Below, one piece after another: positions 1-8,313 of a DNA stretch of 11,353 nt. Made by a program: the position numbers and the translations under genes. This DNA comes from CBFIJI01 sp965662885. Lineage in GTDB: Bacteria; Bacteroidota; Bacteroidia; Flavobacteriales; Flavobacteriaceae. The number at the start of each line of letters is the position of its first letter. Within the stretch, counting starts at the first letter, position 1. The notes beneath the pieces are model-generated. The model saw nothing but the letters and a program-made list of their open reading frames with translations, made no database searches and was not told the DNA's origin. The DNA lies in contig CBFIJI010000064.1 of assembly GCA_965662885.1 (NCBI GenBank), positions 1-11,353 of the forward strand, read 5' to 3'.

Positions 1-609
1 ATAGTTGTGACCTACATCAACTGCTCCGCAGAAATAAAAGCCCTATCCGACATAGTATGTACCTCCAGCAATGCGAAACGGGTTATTAATTCCATTCCCA
101 AAGACCAACCCATTATTTTTGCTCCTGATAAAAACTTAGGTCGCTTTTTAATCAAAGAAACAGGTCGTTCTATGCTCCTTTGGGAAGGAGCTTGTATTGT
201 TCATGAAGCCTTTTCTTTTGAAAAAATAGTTGATCTGGCCAAAAAACACCCACAAGCCAAATTTATTGCACACCCTGAGAGTGAATCCCCTATCTTAGAA
301 ATTGCCCAGTATGTTGGAAGCACCTCTGGCTTATTAAAATTTGTCCAGGAGGATGAAGCATCAACCTATATCGTAGCTACAGAGGTTGGAATTTTACATG
401 AAATGCAAAAAAAGTGTCCTGAAAAAACATTTATTCCAGCGCCAGTTGATGACGATACTTGTGCTTGTAGCGAATGTGGCTTTATGAAACTCAATACATT
501 GGAAAAACTTTACCGTTGCATGTATTACGAACTGCCAGAAATCACTATGGATAAAGCACTAATAACGAGTGCTAAAAAACCCATTGAACGGATGTTAGCC
601 CTTGGATAA
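1..609 (+). CDS. nadA: Quinolinate synthase NadA, C-terminal two thirds (5' end outside window)
   Basis: NadA is a cytoplasmic [4Fe-4S] enzyme that condenses iminoaspartate (from NadB) with dihydroxyacetone phosphate to give quinolinate. The reading frame is open from base 1 (codons ATA GTT GTG), so the GTG at base 7 is an internal valine and the gene is truncated at its 5' end by the window, not in nature. About 202 residues are visible of the roughly 300-350 usual for the family. Recognisable family segments are CTSSNA near the left edge, APDKNLGRF, WEGACIVHEAF (its Cys, bases 193-195, is the second cluster ligand), HPESESPI, the GSTSGLL loop, and CACSECGFM, whose last Cys aligns with the third cluster ligand. 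The first ligand lies upstream of the window. The stop TAA is 6 bases before nadB, so the two genes are very likely co-transcribed. Family assignment is secure. Confidence 0.96.
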   Translation: MVVTYINCSAEIKALSDIVCTSSNAKRVINSIPKDQPIIFAPDKNLGRFLIKETGRSMLLWEGACIVHEAFSFEKIVDLAKKHPQAKFIAHPESESPILEIAQYVGSTSGLLKFVQEDEASTYIVATEVGILHEMQKKCPEKTFIPAPVDDDTCACSECGFMKLNTLEKLYRCMYYELPEITMDKALITSAKKPIERMLALG

Positions 610-615
610 AAGCCT

Positions 616-2172
616 ATGATCACTGATGTCCTTGTTATTGGTTCCGGTATTTCTGGATTAACCTTGGCTATTAAATGTGCGGAACTTGCTCCCAAACTTA
701 AAATCGTTTTAATCTCCAAAGACAGTCTTTTAGAAGGGAATACACGTTATGCACAAGGGGGCATTGCTGTCGTTTCCAATTTTAAAAAAGATTCCTTTGA
801 AAAACACATTGCGGACACTTTGATTGCAGGTGCTGGTTCTTGTGATCCAAAAGTAGTTCAATTTGTCGTTGAAGAAGGCAACCAAAGAGTTCAAGAATTA
901 ATTGAATGGGGAACACAATTTGACACCCAATCTAATCGCTTACATTTAGCACAAGAAGGGGGACATTCAGAAAAACGGATCGTACATTATAAGGATAAAA
1001 CGGGTTTACAAATTCAAGAAGCCCTAATTGAAAAAGTAAAAGGCTTTCCAAACATTTCCTTACTTGAAAATCACATCTTAGTGGATCTGATTACAGATCA
1101 CCACACTGGGACTAACTATAAGCGTTGTTATGGCGCTTATGTTATCTCTAAAAAACGTCAGGAAATTATTAAAATTGCTGCTCGTAATACAGTTCTTTCT
1201 ACGGGAGGAGCGGGCAGCTTATATGCCCACTCAACCAACCCGACTGGAGCTACTGGTGACGGCCTAGGTGCTGCATACCGTGCAAAAGTTTTTATGGACT
1301 CCCTACCTTATGTCCAATTTCATCCCACAGCATTATTCCCAAAAATTGCGGGGAATACCTTCCTAATTACAGAGGCTGTTCGTGGTGCAGGGGGAATTTT
1401 AAAAACAGTCGATGGAAAACGCTTTATGCCAGAATATGATGAACGTGCCGAATTGGCCCCACGTGATATTGTAGCACGAGCGATTGAAATGGAAATCCAA
1501 AAGTCAACTCAGGATTTTGTTTATTTGGATTGTAGTCAAATTACAGAAAATAAAATTAAAGAGCGTTTTCCCAGCATTTACAAAACTTGTCGCTCCATTG
1601 CTATTCATCTCCCTAAAGATCCCATACCAATTGTTCCAGCAGCACACTATTTTTGCGGAGGAATTAAAGTAGATGAAAATGGAAGCTCAAAATTAAAGGG
1701 ACTCTTTGCCATTGGAGAATGTAGTGCAACGGGACTCCACGGCGCTAATCGATTGGCTTCCAATTCCCTCTTAGAATCGCTTGTATTTTCCCATCGTGCT
1801 GCAACGGCAATTACAAACACTCCTATAAGCACCTTTCCTGATACAAAATTATATAAGACCATTCCCGACTGGCAAGGAGAAAAAGAAATCTCTGATGAAA
1901 AAATAAAGACCATTAAAGATTTAAAAACAGCACTTCAAAATACCATGACTCAAAAAGTGGGTATTTTTAAAACTGATCAAGGGTTAAAAGAAGCCGACCA
2001 AACGTTAAGCCATATTTACAGAAAAACCAACAGCATTTACGCCAAAAATAAATTAACCACCGAGCTATGTGAATTAAGAAATATGGTGAGTATTGCTCAC
2101 TTAATCATCAAACAATCACAGCAAATAAAAAGAAACCAAGGTGTTTTTTACAACCACGATAATGACAACTGA
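616..2172 (+). CDS. nadB: L-aspartate oxidase NadB
   Basis: NadB is a flavoprotein that oxidises L-aspartate to iminoaspartate, the substrate of NadA; it can use oxygen or fumarate as electron acceptor. The 518 residues are close to the usual length of about 530. The N-terminal FAD-binding dinucleotide fold shows GSGISG at residues 9-14, followed by NTRYAQGGIAVV (42-53). Substrate- and flavin-site segments of the succinate dehydrogenase/fumarate reductase flavoprotein family follow: EGGHSEKRIVH (114-124), QFHPTAL (234-240), ELAPRDIVARAI (279-290), HYFCGGI (344-350) and TGLHGANRLASNSLLE (372-387). A C-terminal helical domain follows from about residue 430. Succinate dehydrogenase SdhA is unlikely because of the NadB-type motifs and the nadA/nadC neighbours. 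The ATG start lies 6 bases after the nadA stop with no Shine-Dalgarno sequence. The 3' end overlaps nadC by 11 bases. Confidence 0.97.
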   Translation: MITDVLVIGSGISGLTLAIKCAELAPKLKIVLISKDSLLEGNTRYAQGGIAVVSNFKKDSFEKHIADTLIAGAGSCDPKVVQFVVEEGNQRVQELIEWGTQFDTQSNRLHLAQEGGHSEKRIVHYKDKTGLQIQEALIEKVKGFPNISLLENHILVDLITDHHTGTNYKRCYGAYVISKKRQEIIKIAARNTVLSTGGAGSLYAHSTNPTGATGDGLGAAYRAKVFMDSLPYVQFHPTALFPKIAGNTFLITEAVRGAGGILKTVDGKRFMPEYDERAELAPRDIVARAIEMEIQKSTQDFVYLDCSQITENKIKERFPSIYKTCRSIAIHLPKDPIPIVPAAHYFCGGIKVDENGSSKLKGLFAIGECSATGLHGANRLASNSLLESLVFSHRAATAITNTPISTFPDTKLYKTIPDWQGEKEISDEKIKTIKDLKTALQNTMTQKVGIFKTDQGLKEADQTLSHIYRKTNSIYAKNKLTTELCELRNMVSIAHLIIKQSQQIKRNQGVFYNHDNDN

Positions 2173-3031
2173 TTTTTATACTCAAAACCAACAACAATTC
2201 GAACACTTTATCGATCAAGCACTGCTAGAAGACCTTGGGGAGGGAGATCACAGTGGGCTTGCCTGCATTGACGATACTGCTCAACAAAGTGCTATTCTTA
2301 TTGCCAAAGAAGACTGTCGGATTGCAGGAGTGCAACTAGCCGTTGCCATTTTTAAACGCTATAACCCTCAAATTAATATCAGCCTTTACCATCAAGATGG
2401 AGATAGCGTTAATGCTACTGATCCTATTTTTAAAGTGGATGGACCAGCACAAGCACTTTTAGCTACCGAACGTTTGGTTTTGAATTGTATGCAACGTATG
2501 AGTGGAATTGCTACAATGACTCATCAACTTTGTGAAATGATCAGTCATACCGAATGTGTTTTGTTGGATACGAGAAAAACAACTCCCAACTTTCGTTATC
2601 CTGAAAAGTGGGCCGTTTTTATTGGAGGTGGAACCAATCATCGTATTGGTTTATTTGATGCCTTGATGATTAAAGACAACCATATTGATTACTCTGGTGG
2701 ACTATCCCAAGCTCTTCAAAAAACACGAAACTATCTCGACAAACAGGCTAAAGAATTAGCTGTCATTGTAGAAACCAGAAACCAAAAAGAAGTCAAAGAA
2801 GCTTTAGCGTTTCCTTGGATCACTCGAATTCTTTTGGACAATATGACCCCAAAAGAGATCGTCGCTTGCTTAAAAGTTATTGCGGGACAAATTCCAACAG
2901 AGGCTTCAGGGAACATTAACCCTTCAAATATTGTTGCTTATGCCGAAACTGGAGTTAATTTTATATCAATGGGAGCTATTACTCATTCAGCACTTCCGGT
3001 GGATTTAAGCTTAAAAGCAGTTTCTCAATAA
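2162..3031 (+). CDS. nadC: Nicotinate-nucleotide pyrophosphorylase (carboxylating) NadC
   Basis: NadC is quinolinate phosphoribosyltransferase. It joins quinolinate to PRPP with decarboxylation, giving nicotinate mononucleotide, and so completes the nadABC route. I chose the ATG at 2162 (289 residues, the family length). An in-frame ATG at 2141 would add seven unconserved residues and deepen the overlap with nadB. With 2162, nadB and nadC overlap by 11 bases, which suggests translational coupling. Visible motifs are LLEDLGEGDHS (21-31), ERLVLNCMQRMSGIAT (103-118), the PRPP/quinolinate loop starting DTRKTTPNFRYPEKW (136-150), GGGTNHRIGL (155-164), KDNHI (171-175), VETRN (203-207), LLDNM (224-228), EASGNI (247-252) and a C-terminal FISMGAITHSA (267-277). 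All the key basic residues expected of the type II PRTase fold appear present. It is probably the last gene of the nad transcript, since a promoter element precedes pyrH. Confidence 0.97.
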   Translation: MTTDFYTQNQQQFEHFIDQALLEDLGEGDHSGLACIDDTAQQSAILIAKEDCRIAGVQLAVAIFKRYNPQINISLYHQDGDSVNATDPIFKVDGPAQALLATERLVLNCMQRMSGIATMTHQLCEMISHTECVLLDTRKTTPNFRYPEKWAVFIGGGTNHRIGLFDALMIKDNHIDYSGGLSQALQKTRNYLDKQAKELAVIVETRNQKEVKEALAFPWITRILLDNMTPKEIVACLKVIAGQIPTEASGNINPSNIVAYAETGVNFISMGAITHSALPVDLSLKAVSQ

Positions 3032-3080
3032 ATATTAGCAGAAAGCACTTTGGCTTCTCTGTTTCAACTTCTATATTTTC

Positions 3081-3088
3081 TATATTTG
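3081..3088 (+). promoter_or_regulatory. Candidate Bacteroidetes -7 promoter element for pyrH
   Basis: TATATTTG is an exact match to the TAnnTTTG -7 element of the Bacteroidetes housekeeping sigma factor. It ends 17 bases before the pyrH ATG, predicting a leader of only about 10-13 nt. No well-placed -33 TTG is evident; the nearest TTG, at 3050-3052, is 28 bases upstream of the element, too far. The site is inferred from sequence only. Confidence 0.55.
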
Positions 3089-3105
3089 TGGGAATTAAAT
3101 ATTTT

Positions 3106-3813
3106 ATGAAATACCAAAGAATTTTATTAAAATTAAGTGGGGAAGCCTTAATGGGAAATCTATCCCATGGAATTGATCCGATTCGAATTGACAACTATGC
3201 CAAAGAAATCAAAAAACTTTTTGAGGAAGGTGTCGAATTAGCGATTGTGATTGGAGGTGGAAACATTTTTAGAGGGGTCTCAGGAGCAAGTAAAGGAATG
3301 GACCGTGTTCAAGCGGACTATATGGGAATGTTGGCTACTGTAATCAACGGATTGGCCTTACAAAGTGCTTTGGAAAATAACGACGTGCCTACACGTTTGC
3401 AAACTGCTATAAAAATAGAAGCTATTGCAGAGCCTTTTATAAAAAGAAAAGCAACGAGACACCTAGAAAAAGGACGGGTTGTTATCTTTGGCTCAGGAAC
3501 AGGAAACCCTTATTTCACAACAGACTCGGCAGCTGTCTTACGTGCTATCGAAATCAATGCTGATGTTATCTTAAAAGGAACACGTGTTGATGGCATATAT
3601 GATGTTGATCCTGAAAAGGATAAAAATGCAGTCAAATTTGATAATATCTCTTTTGAAGATGTATTGAAAAAAGGACTGAAAGTAATGGACACTACTGCCT
3701 TTACACTAAGTCAAGAAAACAATTTACCCATTATTGTTTTTGACATGAATAAACCTGGAAACCTTATTAAGGTGGCCAAAGGACAAAAAATTGGAACACG
3801 AGTAGATCTTTAA
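3106..3813 (+). CDS. pyrH: Uridylate kinase (UMP kinase) PyrH
   Basis: PyrH phosphorylates UMP to UDP with ATP. It is a hexameric cytoplasmic enzyme of the amino acid kinase fold that feeds UTP and CTP synthesis. The 235-residue protein begins MKYQRILLKLSGEALMG, the typical N-terminus. An upstream in-frame GTG at 3088 would add six unsupported residues and overlaps the promoter element. Visible motifs are KLSGEAL (9-15), IGGGNIFRG (49-57), ADYMGMLAT (70-78), the GSGTGNPYFTTDSAA nucleotide and acceptor segment (129-143), LKGTRVDGIYDVDP (156-169) and the late MDTTAF segment (194-199). frr follows 11 bases downstream, the widely conserved pyrH-frr pair. In many bacteria rpsB-tsf lie just upstream; here nadC does. 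Confidence 0.98.
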   Translation: MKYQRILLKLSGEALMGNLSHGIDPIRIDNYAKEIKKLFEEGVELAIVIGGGNIFRGVSGASKGMDRVQADYMGMLATVINGLALQSALENNDVPTRLQTAIKIEAIAEPFIKRKATRHLEKGRVVIFGSGTGNPYFTTDSAAVLRAIEINADVILKGTRVDGIYDVDPEKDKNAVKFDNISFEDVLKKGLKVMDTTAFTLSQENNLPIIVFDMNKPGNLIKVAKGQKIGTRVDL

Positions 3814-3824
3814 ATTGAATAAAC

Positions 3825-4379
3825 ATGGATGAAGAAATGGACTTTATTGTTGACAGTGCAAAAGAAAGCATGCAACAATCAATTGAACATTTTGAAAAAG
3901 AAATGTTGAATATTAGAGCTGGAAAAGCTAACCCTGTAATGTTGGCAGGAGTTAAAGTTGATTATTATGGAGCACTGACACCACTCTCACAAGTGGCCAA
4001 CGTAAACTCACCCGATGCACGAACCTTGACAGTTCAACCTTGGGAAAAAGGTTTACTTCAAGAAGTTGAAAAAGCCATCATCAATGCTAACCTTGGATTT
4101 AACCCCATGAATAATGGAGAATCAATCATCATCAACGTCCCTCCTTTAACAGAAGAACGCCGCCGTGATTTAGTTAAATTAGCTAAAAATGAAACGGAAA
4201 AAGCAAAAGTTAGTGTCCGTTCTGCTCGAAAAGAAGCTAATGATGAAATTAAAAAATCTGACAGCTCGGAAGATGTACAAAAAAATTATGTAATCGATAT
4301 TCAAAATTTAACAGATACCTATATTTCAAAAATTGATGCTCTTTTCGTACAAAAAGAAAAAGAAATCATGACAATTTAA
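3825..4379 (+). CDS. frr: Ribosome recycling factor
   Basis: RRF works with EF-G to split the post-termination 70S ribosome. The 184 residues match the family length (about 185). The protein begins MDEEMDFIVDSAKESM. It shows the long-helix segment MLNIRAGKANPVML (27-40), DYYGALTPLSQVANV (46-60), DARTLTVQPWEK (64-75), GESIIINVPPLTEERRRDL (98-116) and VRSARKEANDEIKK (131-144), together forming the three-helix stem and alpha/beta head typical of RRF. Conserved arginines at the hinge and stem tip (R31, R132) are present. It starts 11 bases after pyrH and was very likely made on the same transcript. A 37-base gap with no clear terminator separates it from the RND gene, so read-through is likely. 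Confidence 0.98.
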   Translation: MDEEMDFIVDSAKESMQQSIEHFEKEMLNIRAGKANPVMLAGVKVDYYGALTPLSQVANVNSPDARTLTVQPWEKGLLQEVEKAIINANLGFNPMNNGESIIINVPPLTEERRRDLVKLAKNETEKAKVSVRSARKEANDEIKKSDSSEDVQKNYVIDIQNLTDTYISKIDALFVQKEKEIMTI

Positions 4380-4416
4380 GAAAGTCTTTGGAGGTTTTTA
4401 AGCTCTCACTTGCTTT

Positions 4417-6786
4417 ATGAAAAAGAAAAAAAAATGGGTCTTTTGGGATCTTGTAGCCCGATTTATCCTCCGCAATAGATTATTTATTCTAATCCTTATT
4501 GCGGGCATGACACTCTTTTGGTCTACCCAATGGAAATACATGCAGTTTACCTTTTCAGAAGCTAATTTGCTACCAGACAATCATCCTGAAAATGTGTTGT
4601 ATCAAAAATTTCTCGAAACGTTTGGGGAAGATGGGAACTTGATTGCAATTGCTATTCAAGATGATACTTTTTTTACAGCTAAAAATCTAATGTTGTGGAG
4701 TGCCTTAAATCAAAAAATCAATGCTACTTCAGAAGTTGATTTTACCGTCGCCATTAATAATTTACAAGAATTAAAAAAAGACAAAAAACGAAAAGAACTC
4801 CTGTTAGAACCCATCAAATACGATGTAGTGGAAACCGAGGGTATCGAACGTTTTAAGCAAAAGCTTTTTCTAGAACTCCCCTTTTATGACAACCTGATTT
4901 ACGACAAAAAAACCAAAACCATCAGAAGCATTATCTATATGGATTCGGATGTGGTAAATACGGAACAACGGAAAACTTTTATTGATGACATCTTTATTCC
5001 CATGATTGAAGCCTTTGAAAAGGAAACAAAAATTGATGTCAAAATATCGGGCATGCCCTATGTCAGAACACTTAATGCTCAAAACATTGTAGATGAAATT
5101 GGTCTTTTTGTCTTCGGAGCCATTCTCATTACTTCCCTAATTTTCTTTTTATTTTTTCGTTCGTTTCGCGCCACTTTCATCTCTTTACTTGTCGTTCTAA
5201 TTGGAGTGATGTGGGCCTTTGGTATCTTAGGTTTTTTAAGATATGAAATCACCGTTTTAACCGCACTTATCCCTCCCTTAATTATCGTTATCGGAATTCC
5301 CAACTGTATCTTTTTGATCAATAAGTATCAACAAGAAGTTGCCCTACACGGAAATAAAGTTCGATCACTGCATCGTGTCATTGTAAAAATTGGTAATGCG
5401 ACTCTAATGACCAACCTTACCACAGCTTCAGGGTTTGCGACGTTTATTTTGACCAATTCGAAAGTACTTAAGGAGTTTGGTATGGTGGCTTCCATTAATA
5501 TACTGGCCATCTTTTTGATTTCGCTTTTAATCATTCCAATCATGTATAGCTACATGGCCCTTCCTCGAAAGAAGCATTTAAAGCATCTAAAGAATAAAAT
5601 GGTGGATTACTTTGTTAAGTGGATGGAAAACAAAGTCCGATACAAACGTGTCAACGTTTATATGGTTTCTTTGTTCGGGTTGATCATGGGAATTATTGGA
5701 ATTAATCAAATTGAAATTTCAGGAAGTCTTATCGAGGACATGCCAAAAAAGGCCGCCTTTTTTGAAGATATTCTCTTCTTCGACAAGAGTTTTAATGGAA
5801 TTGTTCCGTTAGAAATCCTTATTGATAGCCGGAGAAAAGATGGAATTGTAAAACCGGCAACGCTACGACGGATGAATACCCTACATAAAAGTATTGAAGA
5901 AATTCCGGAACTCGCCAAACCAATGTCTATCGTCAATGCCGTAAAATATGCAAAGCAAGCTTACTATAATGGGAATCCAAACTATTACAGTATGCCGACC
6001 TCTCAAGAAAATAGTTTTATTTTTCCCTTTATTGGCAAAGCCAATGAAAACAACGATTTGATTGTCAATTATGTGGACAGTACAGGGCAATATGCCCGAA
6101 TAACTACCTTTATGAAAGACATTGACACCCAAAGGATGGAGGAAATTGAATCTGATTTAAGAGAAACAATCGCAAAGGTTTTTCCCAAAGATCGCTATGG
6201 TGTAGAAATTACAGGGAAGTCAATTTTATTTCTAAAAGGAACTAAATATTTAATTAAAAATTTAATCCTTTCCCTTTCGCTGGCCATCATTTTGATTGCC
6301 TTGTTCATGGCATATATGTTCCGCTCCTTTAAAATGATTATTATCTCCTTGATTCCTAATCTTTTACCGCTAATTATTACTGCCGGTGTAATGGGATTTT
6401 CTGGGATACCGCTAAAGCCCTCCACCATTCTTGTTTTTAGTATTGCCTTTGGAATTTCCGTTGATGATACTATCCACTTTTTAGCAAAATACAGGCAGGA
6501 ACTTATCGCCAACGGTTGGAAAATAAAACGAGCCGTATTTGCAGCACTCCGAGAAACTGGAATTAGTATGTTCTATACCTCAGTTGTTTTGTTTTTTGGA
6601 TTCTCTGTTTTTATGTCTTCCAATTTTGGAGGGACAGTCGCTTTAGGTGGGTTGGTTTCCGTTACCCTTTTAATGGCCATGCTTGCCAATTTGATCCTAC
6701 TCCCTTCACTTCTGATCTCTCTCGAGACTACAGTGAGTAACGAAAAAGTATTAAAAGAACCAAAAATAAAAATCCTTGATACCTGA
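4417..6786 (+). CDS. RND-superfamily MMPL/patched-type inner-membrane transporter
   Basis: This 789-residue protein has the two-fold repeat plan of the RND superfamily: one transmembrane (TM) helix, a large extracytoplasmic domain, then five TM helices, twice. TM1 lies near residues 22-36, the first periplasmic domain near 40-225, and TM2-6 between about 227 and 380. TM7 lies near 411-430, the second periplasmic domain near 435-605, and TM8-12 between about 612 and 768. The length and the smaller periplasmic loops fit the MMPL/sterol-sensing-domain group rather than AcrB-type drug pumps (about 1,030 residues). TM10 carries GISVDDTIHFLAKY with acidic residues D683 and D684. The equivalent stretch in TM4 reads GIPNCIFLINKY and has no acidic residue. 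Homologues export lipids or other hydrophobic molecules using the proton gradient, but the cargo here is unknown. No gene for a periplasmic adaptor or TolC-like channel is adjacent. The ATG is preceded by an in-frame stop at 4399-4401. A GGAGG at 4390-4394 lies 22 bases upstream, too far to act as a normal ribosome-binding site. Confidence 0.9.
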   Translation: MKKKKKWVFWDLVARFILRNRLFILILIAGMTLFWSTQWKYMQFTFSEANLLPDNHPENVLYQKFLETFGEDGNLIAIAIQDDTFFTAKNLMLWSALNQKINATSEVDFTVAINNLQELKKDKKRKELLLEPIKYDVVETEGIERFKQKLFLELPFYDNLIYDKKTKTIRSIIYMDSDVVNTEQRKTFIDDIFIPMIEAFEKETKIDVKISGMPYVRTLNAQNIVDEIGLFVFGAILITSLIFFLFFRSFRATFISLLVVLIGVMWAFGILGFLRYEITVLTALIPPLIIVIGIPNCIFLINKYQQEVALHGNKVRSLHRVIVKIGNATLMTNLTTASGFATFILTNSKVLKEFGMVASINILAIFLISLLIIPIMYSYMALPRKKHLKHLKNKMVDYFVKWMENKVRYKRVNVYMVSLFGLIMGIIGINQIEISGSLIEDMPKKAAFFEDILFFDKSFNGIVPLEILIDSRRKDGIVKPATLRRMNTLHKSIEEIPELAKPMSIVNAVKYAKQAYYNGNPNYYSMPTSQENSFIFPFIGKANENNDLIVNYVDSTGQYARITTFMKDIDTQRMEEIESDLRETIAKVFPKDRYGVEITGKSILFLKGTKYLIKNLILSLSLAIILIALFMAYMFRSFKMIIISLIPNLLPLIITAGVMGFSGIPLKPSTILVFSIAFGISVDDTIHFLAKYRQELIANGWKIKRAVFAALRETGISMFYTSVVLFFGFSVFMSSNFGGTVALGGLVSVTLLMAMLANLILLPSLLISLETTVSNEKVLKEPKIKILDT

Positions 6787-6807
6787 TTGCTAACTTAAAA
6801 AAACGTC

Positions 6808-6835
6808 TTGTATTTTTTAAATAAAATTATATTAG
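6808..6835 (+). promoter_or_regulatory. Candidate Bacteroidetes promoter for asnS
   Basis: TTG at 6808-6810, a 17-base spacer, then TATATTAG at 6828-6835, one mismatch from TAnnTTTG. The element ends 19 bases before the asnS ATG, so the leader would be short (about 12-15 nt). This is the best two-part promoter match in the window, and it implies that asnS is separately transcribed from the RND gene. It is a sequence match only. Confidence 0.5.
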
Positions 6836-6854
6836 CCATTGAAAGTATTTCTTT

Positions 6855-8288
6855 ATGAAAAAAATAAAAATAAAAGAGCTCCTTAACAACCCTCCAATCA
6901 ATAACAAAATAACCATTAATGGTTGGGTAAGAACATTTCGTGCCAATCGCTTTATTGCGCTTAATGATGGATCAAGTATTGATAATCTACAATGTGTTGT
7001 TGACTTTGAAAGTATGGAAGAACAGCTTTTAAAACGAATCACAACAGGGGCTGCCCTATCCATCAATGGAACCTTGGTAGCAAGTCAAGGTAGTGGTCAA
7101 AACGTAGAGCTTCAAGTGGACGATTTACAGGTTATCGGTGATTCTGATGCAGAAAAATATCCCATTCAACCCAAAAAACACAGTTTAGAGTTTTTAAGAG
7201 AAAAAGCACATCTAAGAATTCGCACCGCTACTTTTTCCGCAGTGATGCGTGTTCGCTCCAGATTATCATTTGCTGTACACCAGTTTTTTCAACAAAAAGG
7301 ATTTCACTACGTCAATACGCCAATCATCACTGGAAGTGATGCTGAAGGTGCCGGAGAGATGTTTCGCATATCTACCTTAGACCCCGTGACCCCTCCCACA
7401 AACGAAGATGGTACTGTAAATTATAAGGAAGATTTCTTTGGAAAAGAAACCAACCTAACAGTTTCTGGACAATTGGAAGCGGAAACCTATGCCTTAGGTT
7501 TGGGAGAAGTGTACACCTTCGGACCGACATTTAGAGCTGAAAATTCAAATACAACACGTCATCTTGCAGAATTTTGGATGATTGAACCGGAAATGGCTTT
7601 TTACGACTTAACCGATAATATGGATTTAGCAGAGGAATTTATTACCGCTGTTTTAAAAGATGTAAGAGAACACTGCGAAAAGGATTTGGTCTTTTTAGAT
7701 AAGCGTTTTGATAGTGAAGAAAAAACAAAGCCACAAAACCTAAGAAGTGAAATGGGCTTATTAGAAAAAATCAACTTTGTCATTGACAACCAATTCAAAC
7801 GGGTAAGCTATACGGAAGCTGTTGATATTTTAAAGAATTCAAAACCCAATAAAAAGAAGAAGTTTCAATTTCCTATAAACGAATGGGGGGTTGACCTACA
7901 AAGTGAACATGAGCGCTTTCTGGTTGAAAAGCACTTTAAATGCCCAGTGATCTTATTTGACTATCCAGCCAAAATAAAAGCTTTTTACATGCGAATGAAC
8001 GAAGACGAAAAAACCGTTCGAGCAATGGATATTTTATTTCCAGGGATTGGTGAAATTGTTGGAGGCTCTCAACGAGAAGAACGCCTCGATGTTTTGGAAG
8101 AGCGCATTAAAGAATTGAATATTGACACCGAAGAACTTTGGTGGTATTTGGATTTAAGACGATTTGGAAGTGTTCCCCATAGTGGTTTTGGTCTTGGATT
8201 TGAACGTTTGGTCCAATTTACAACAGGAATGGGAAATATTCGTGATGTCATCCCTTTTCCAAGGACACCACAAAATGCAGAGTTCTGA
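6855..8288 (+). CDS. asnS: Asparaginyl-tRNA synthetase
   Basis: AsnRS charges tRNA(Asn) with asparagine using ATP; it is a class IIb synthetase. The 477 residues fit the bacterial family (E. coli about 466). An N-terminal OB-fold anticodon-binding domain (about residues 15-105, with INGWVRTFRANRFIALNDGS) precedes the catalytic core. Motif 1 is around HQFFQQKGFHYVNTPIITGS (142-161). SDAEGAGEMF (161-170), typical of AsnRS rather than AspRS, follows. Motif 2 contains TFGPTFRAENSNTTRHLAEF (221-240) and WMIEPEMAF (241-249). Motif 3 contains GFGLGFERLVQFTTGMGNIR (444-463), ending in IPFPRTPQNAEF, the usual AsnRS C-terminus. No insertions or missing catalytic residues were seen. The ATG start has no Shine-Dalgarno sequence and lies behind its own candidate promoter. 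rpoN follows after 55 bases. Confidence 0.98.
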   Translation: MKKIKIKELLNNPPINNKITINGWVRTFRANRFIALNDGSSIDNLQCVVDFESMEEQLLKRITTGAALSINGTLVASQGSGQNVELQVDDLQVIGDSDAEKYPIQPKKHSLEFLREKAHLRIRTATFSAVMRVRSRLSFAVHQFFQQKGFHYVNTPIITGSDAEGAGEMFRISTLDPVTPPTNEDGTVNYKEDFFGKETNLTVSGQLEAETYALGLGEVYTFGPTFRAENSNTTRHLAEFWMIEPEMAFYDLTDNMDLAEEFITAVLKDVREHCEKDLVFLDKRFDSEEKTKPQNLRSEMGLLEKINFVIDNQFKRVSYTEAVDILKNSKPNKKKKFQFPINEWGVDLQSEHERFLVEKHFKCPVILFDYPAKIKAFYMRMNEDEKTVRAMDILFPGIGEIVGGSQREERLDVLEERIKELNIDTEELWWYLDLRRFGSVPHSGFGLGFERLVQFTTGMGNIRDVIPFPRTPQNAEF

Positions 8289-8313
8289 TCTCAGCAAACG
8301 GTATTTTTCTTTT

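Noticed and set aside
3088..3105. GTG start six codons upstream of the pyrH ATG
   Set aside because: The extension is not part of the family N-terminus (MKYQRILLKLSGEAL), and the GTG overlaps the exact -7 element, so it would lie at or before the transcription start.
4390..4394. GGAGG as a Shine-Dalgarno sequence
   Set aside because: It is 22 bases before the ATG of the RND gene, an in-frame stop at 4399-4401 blocks any closer upstream start, and this phylum seldom uses such sites.
4387..4403. GG-N10-GC (4390-4391 and 4402-4403) as a sigma-54 promoter for the RND gene
   Set aside because: Only the GG and GC dinucleotides and a few flanking bases match the -24/-12 consensus, and the implied transcription start would be almost on the ATG.
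6195..6512. 105-codon open frame on the - strand inside the RND gene
   Set aside because: It is antisense to well-conserved transmembrane coding sequence, has no recognisable domain, and is explained by the codon pattern of the + strand gene.
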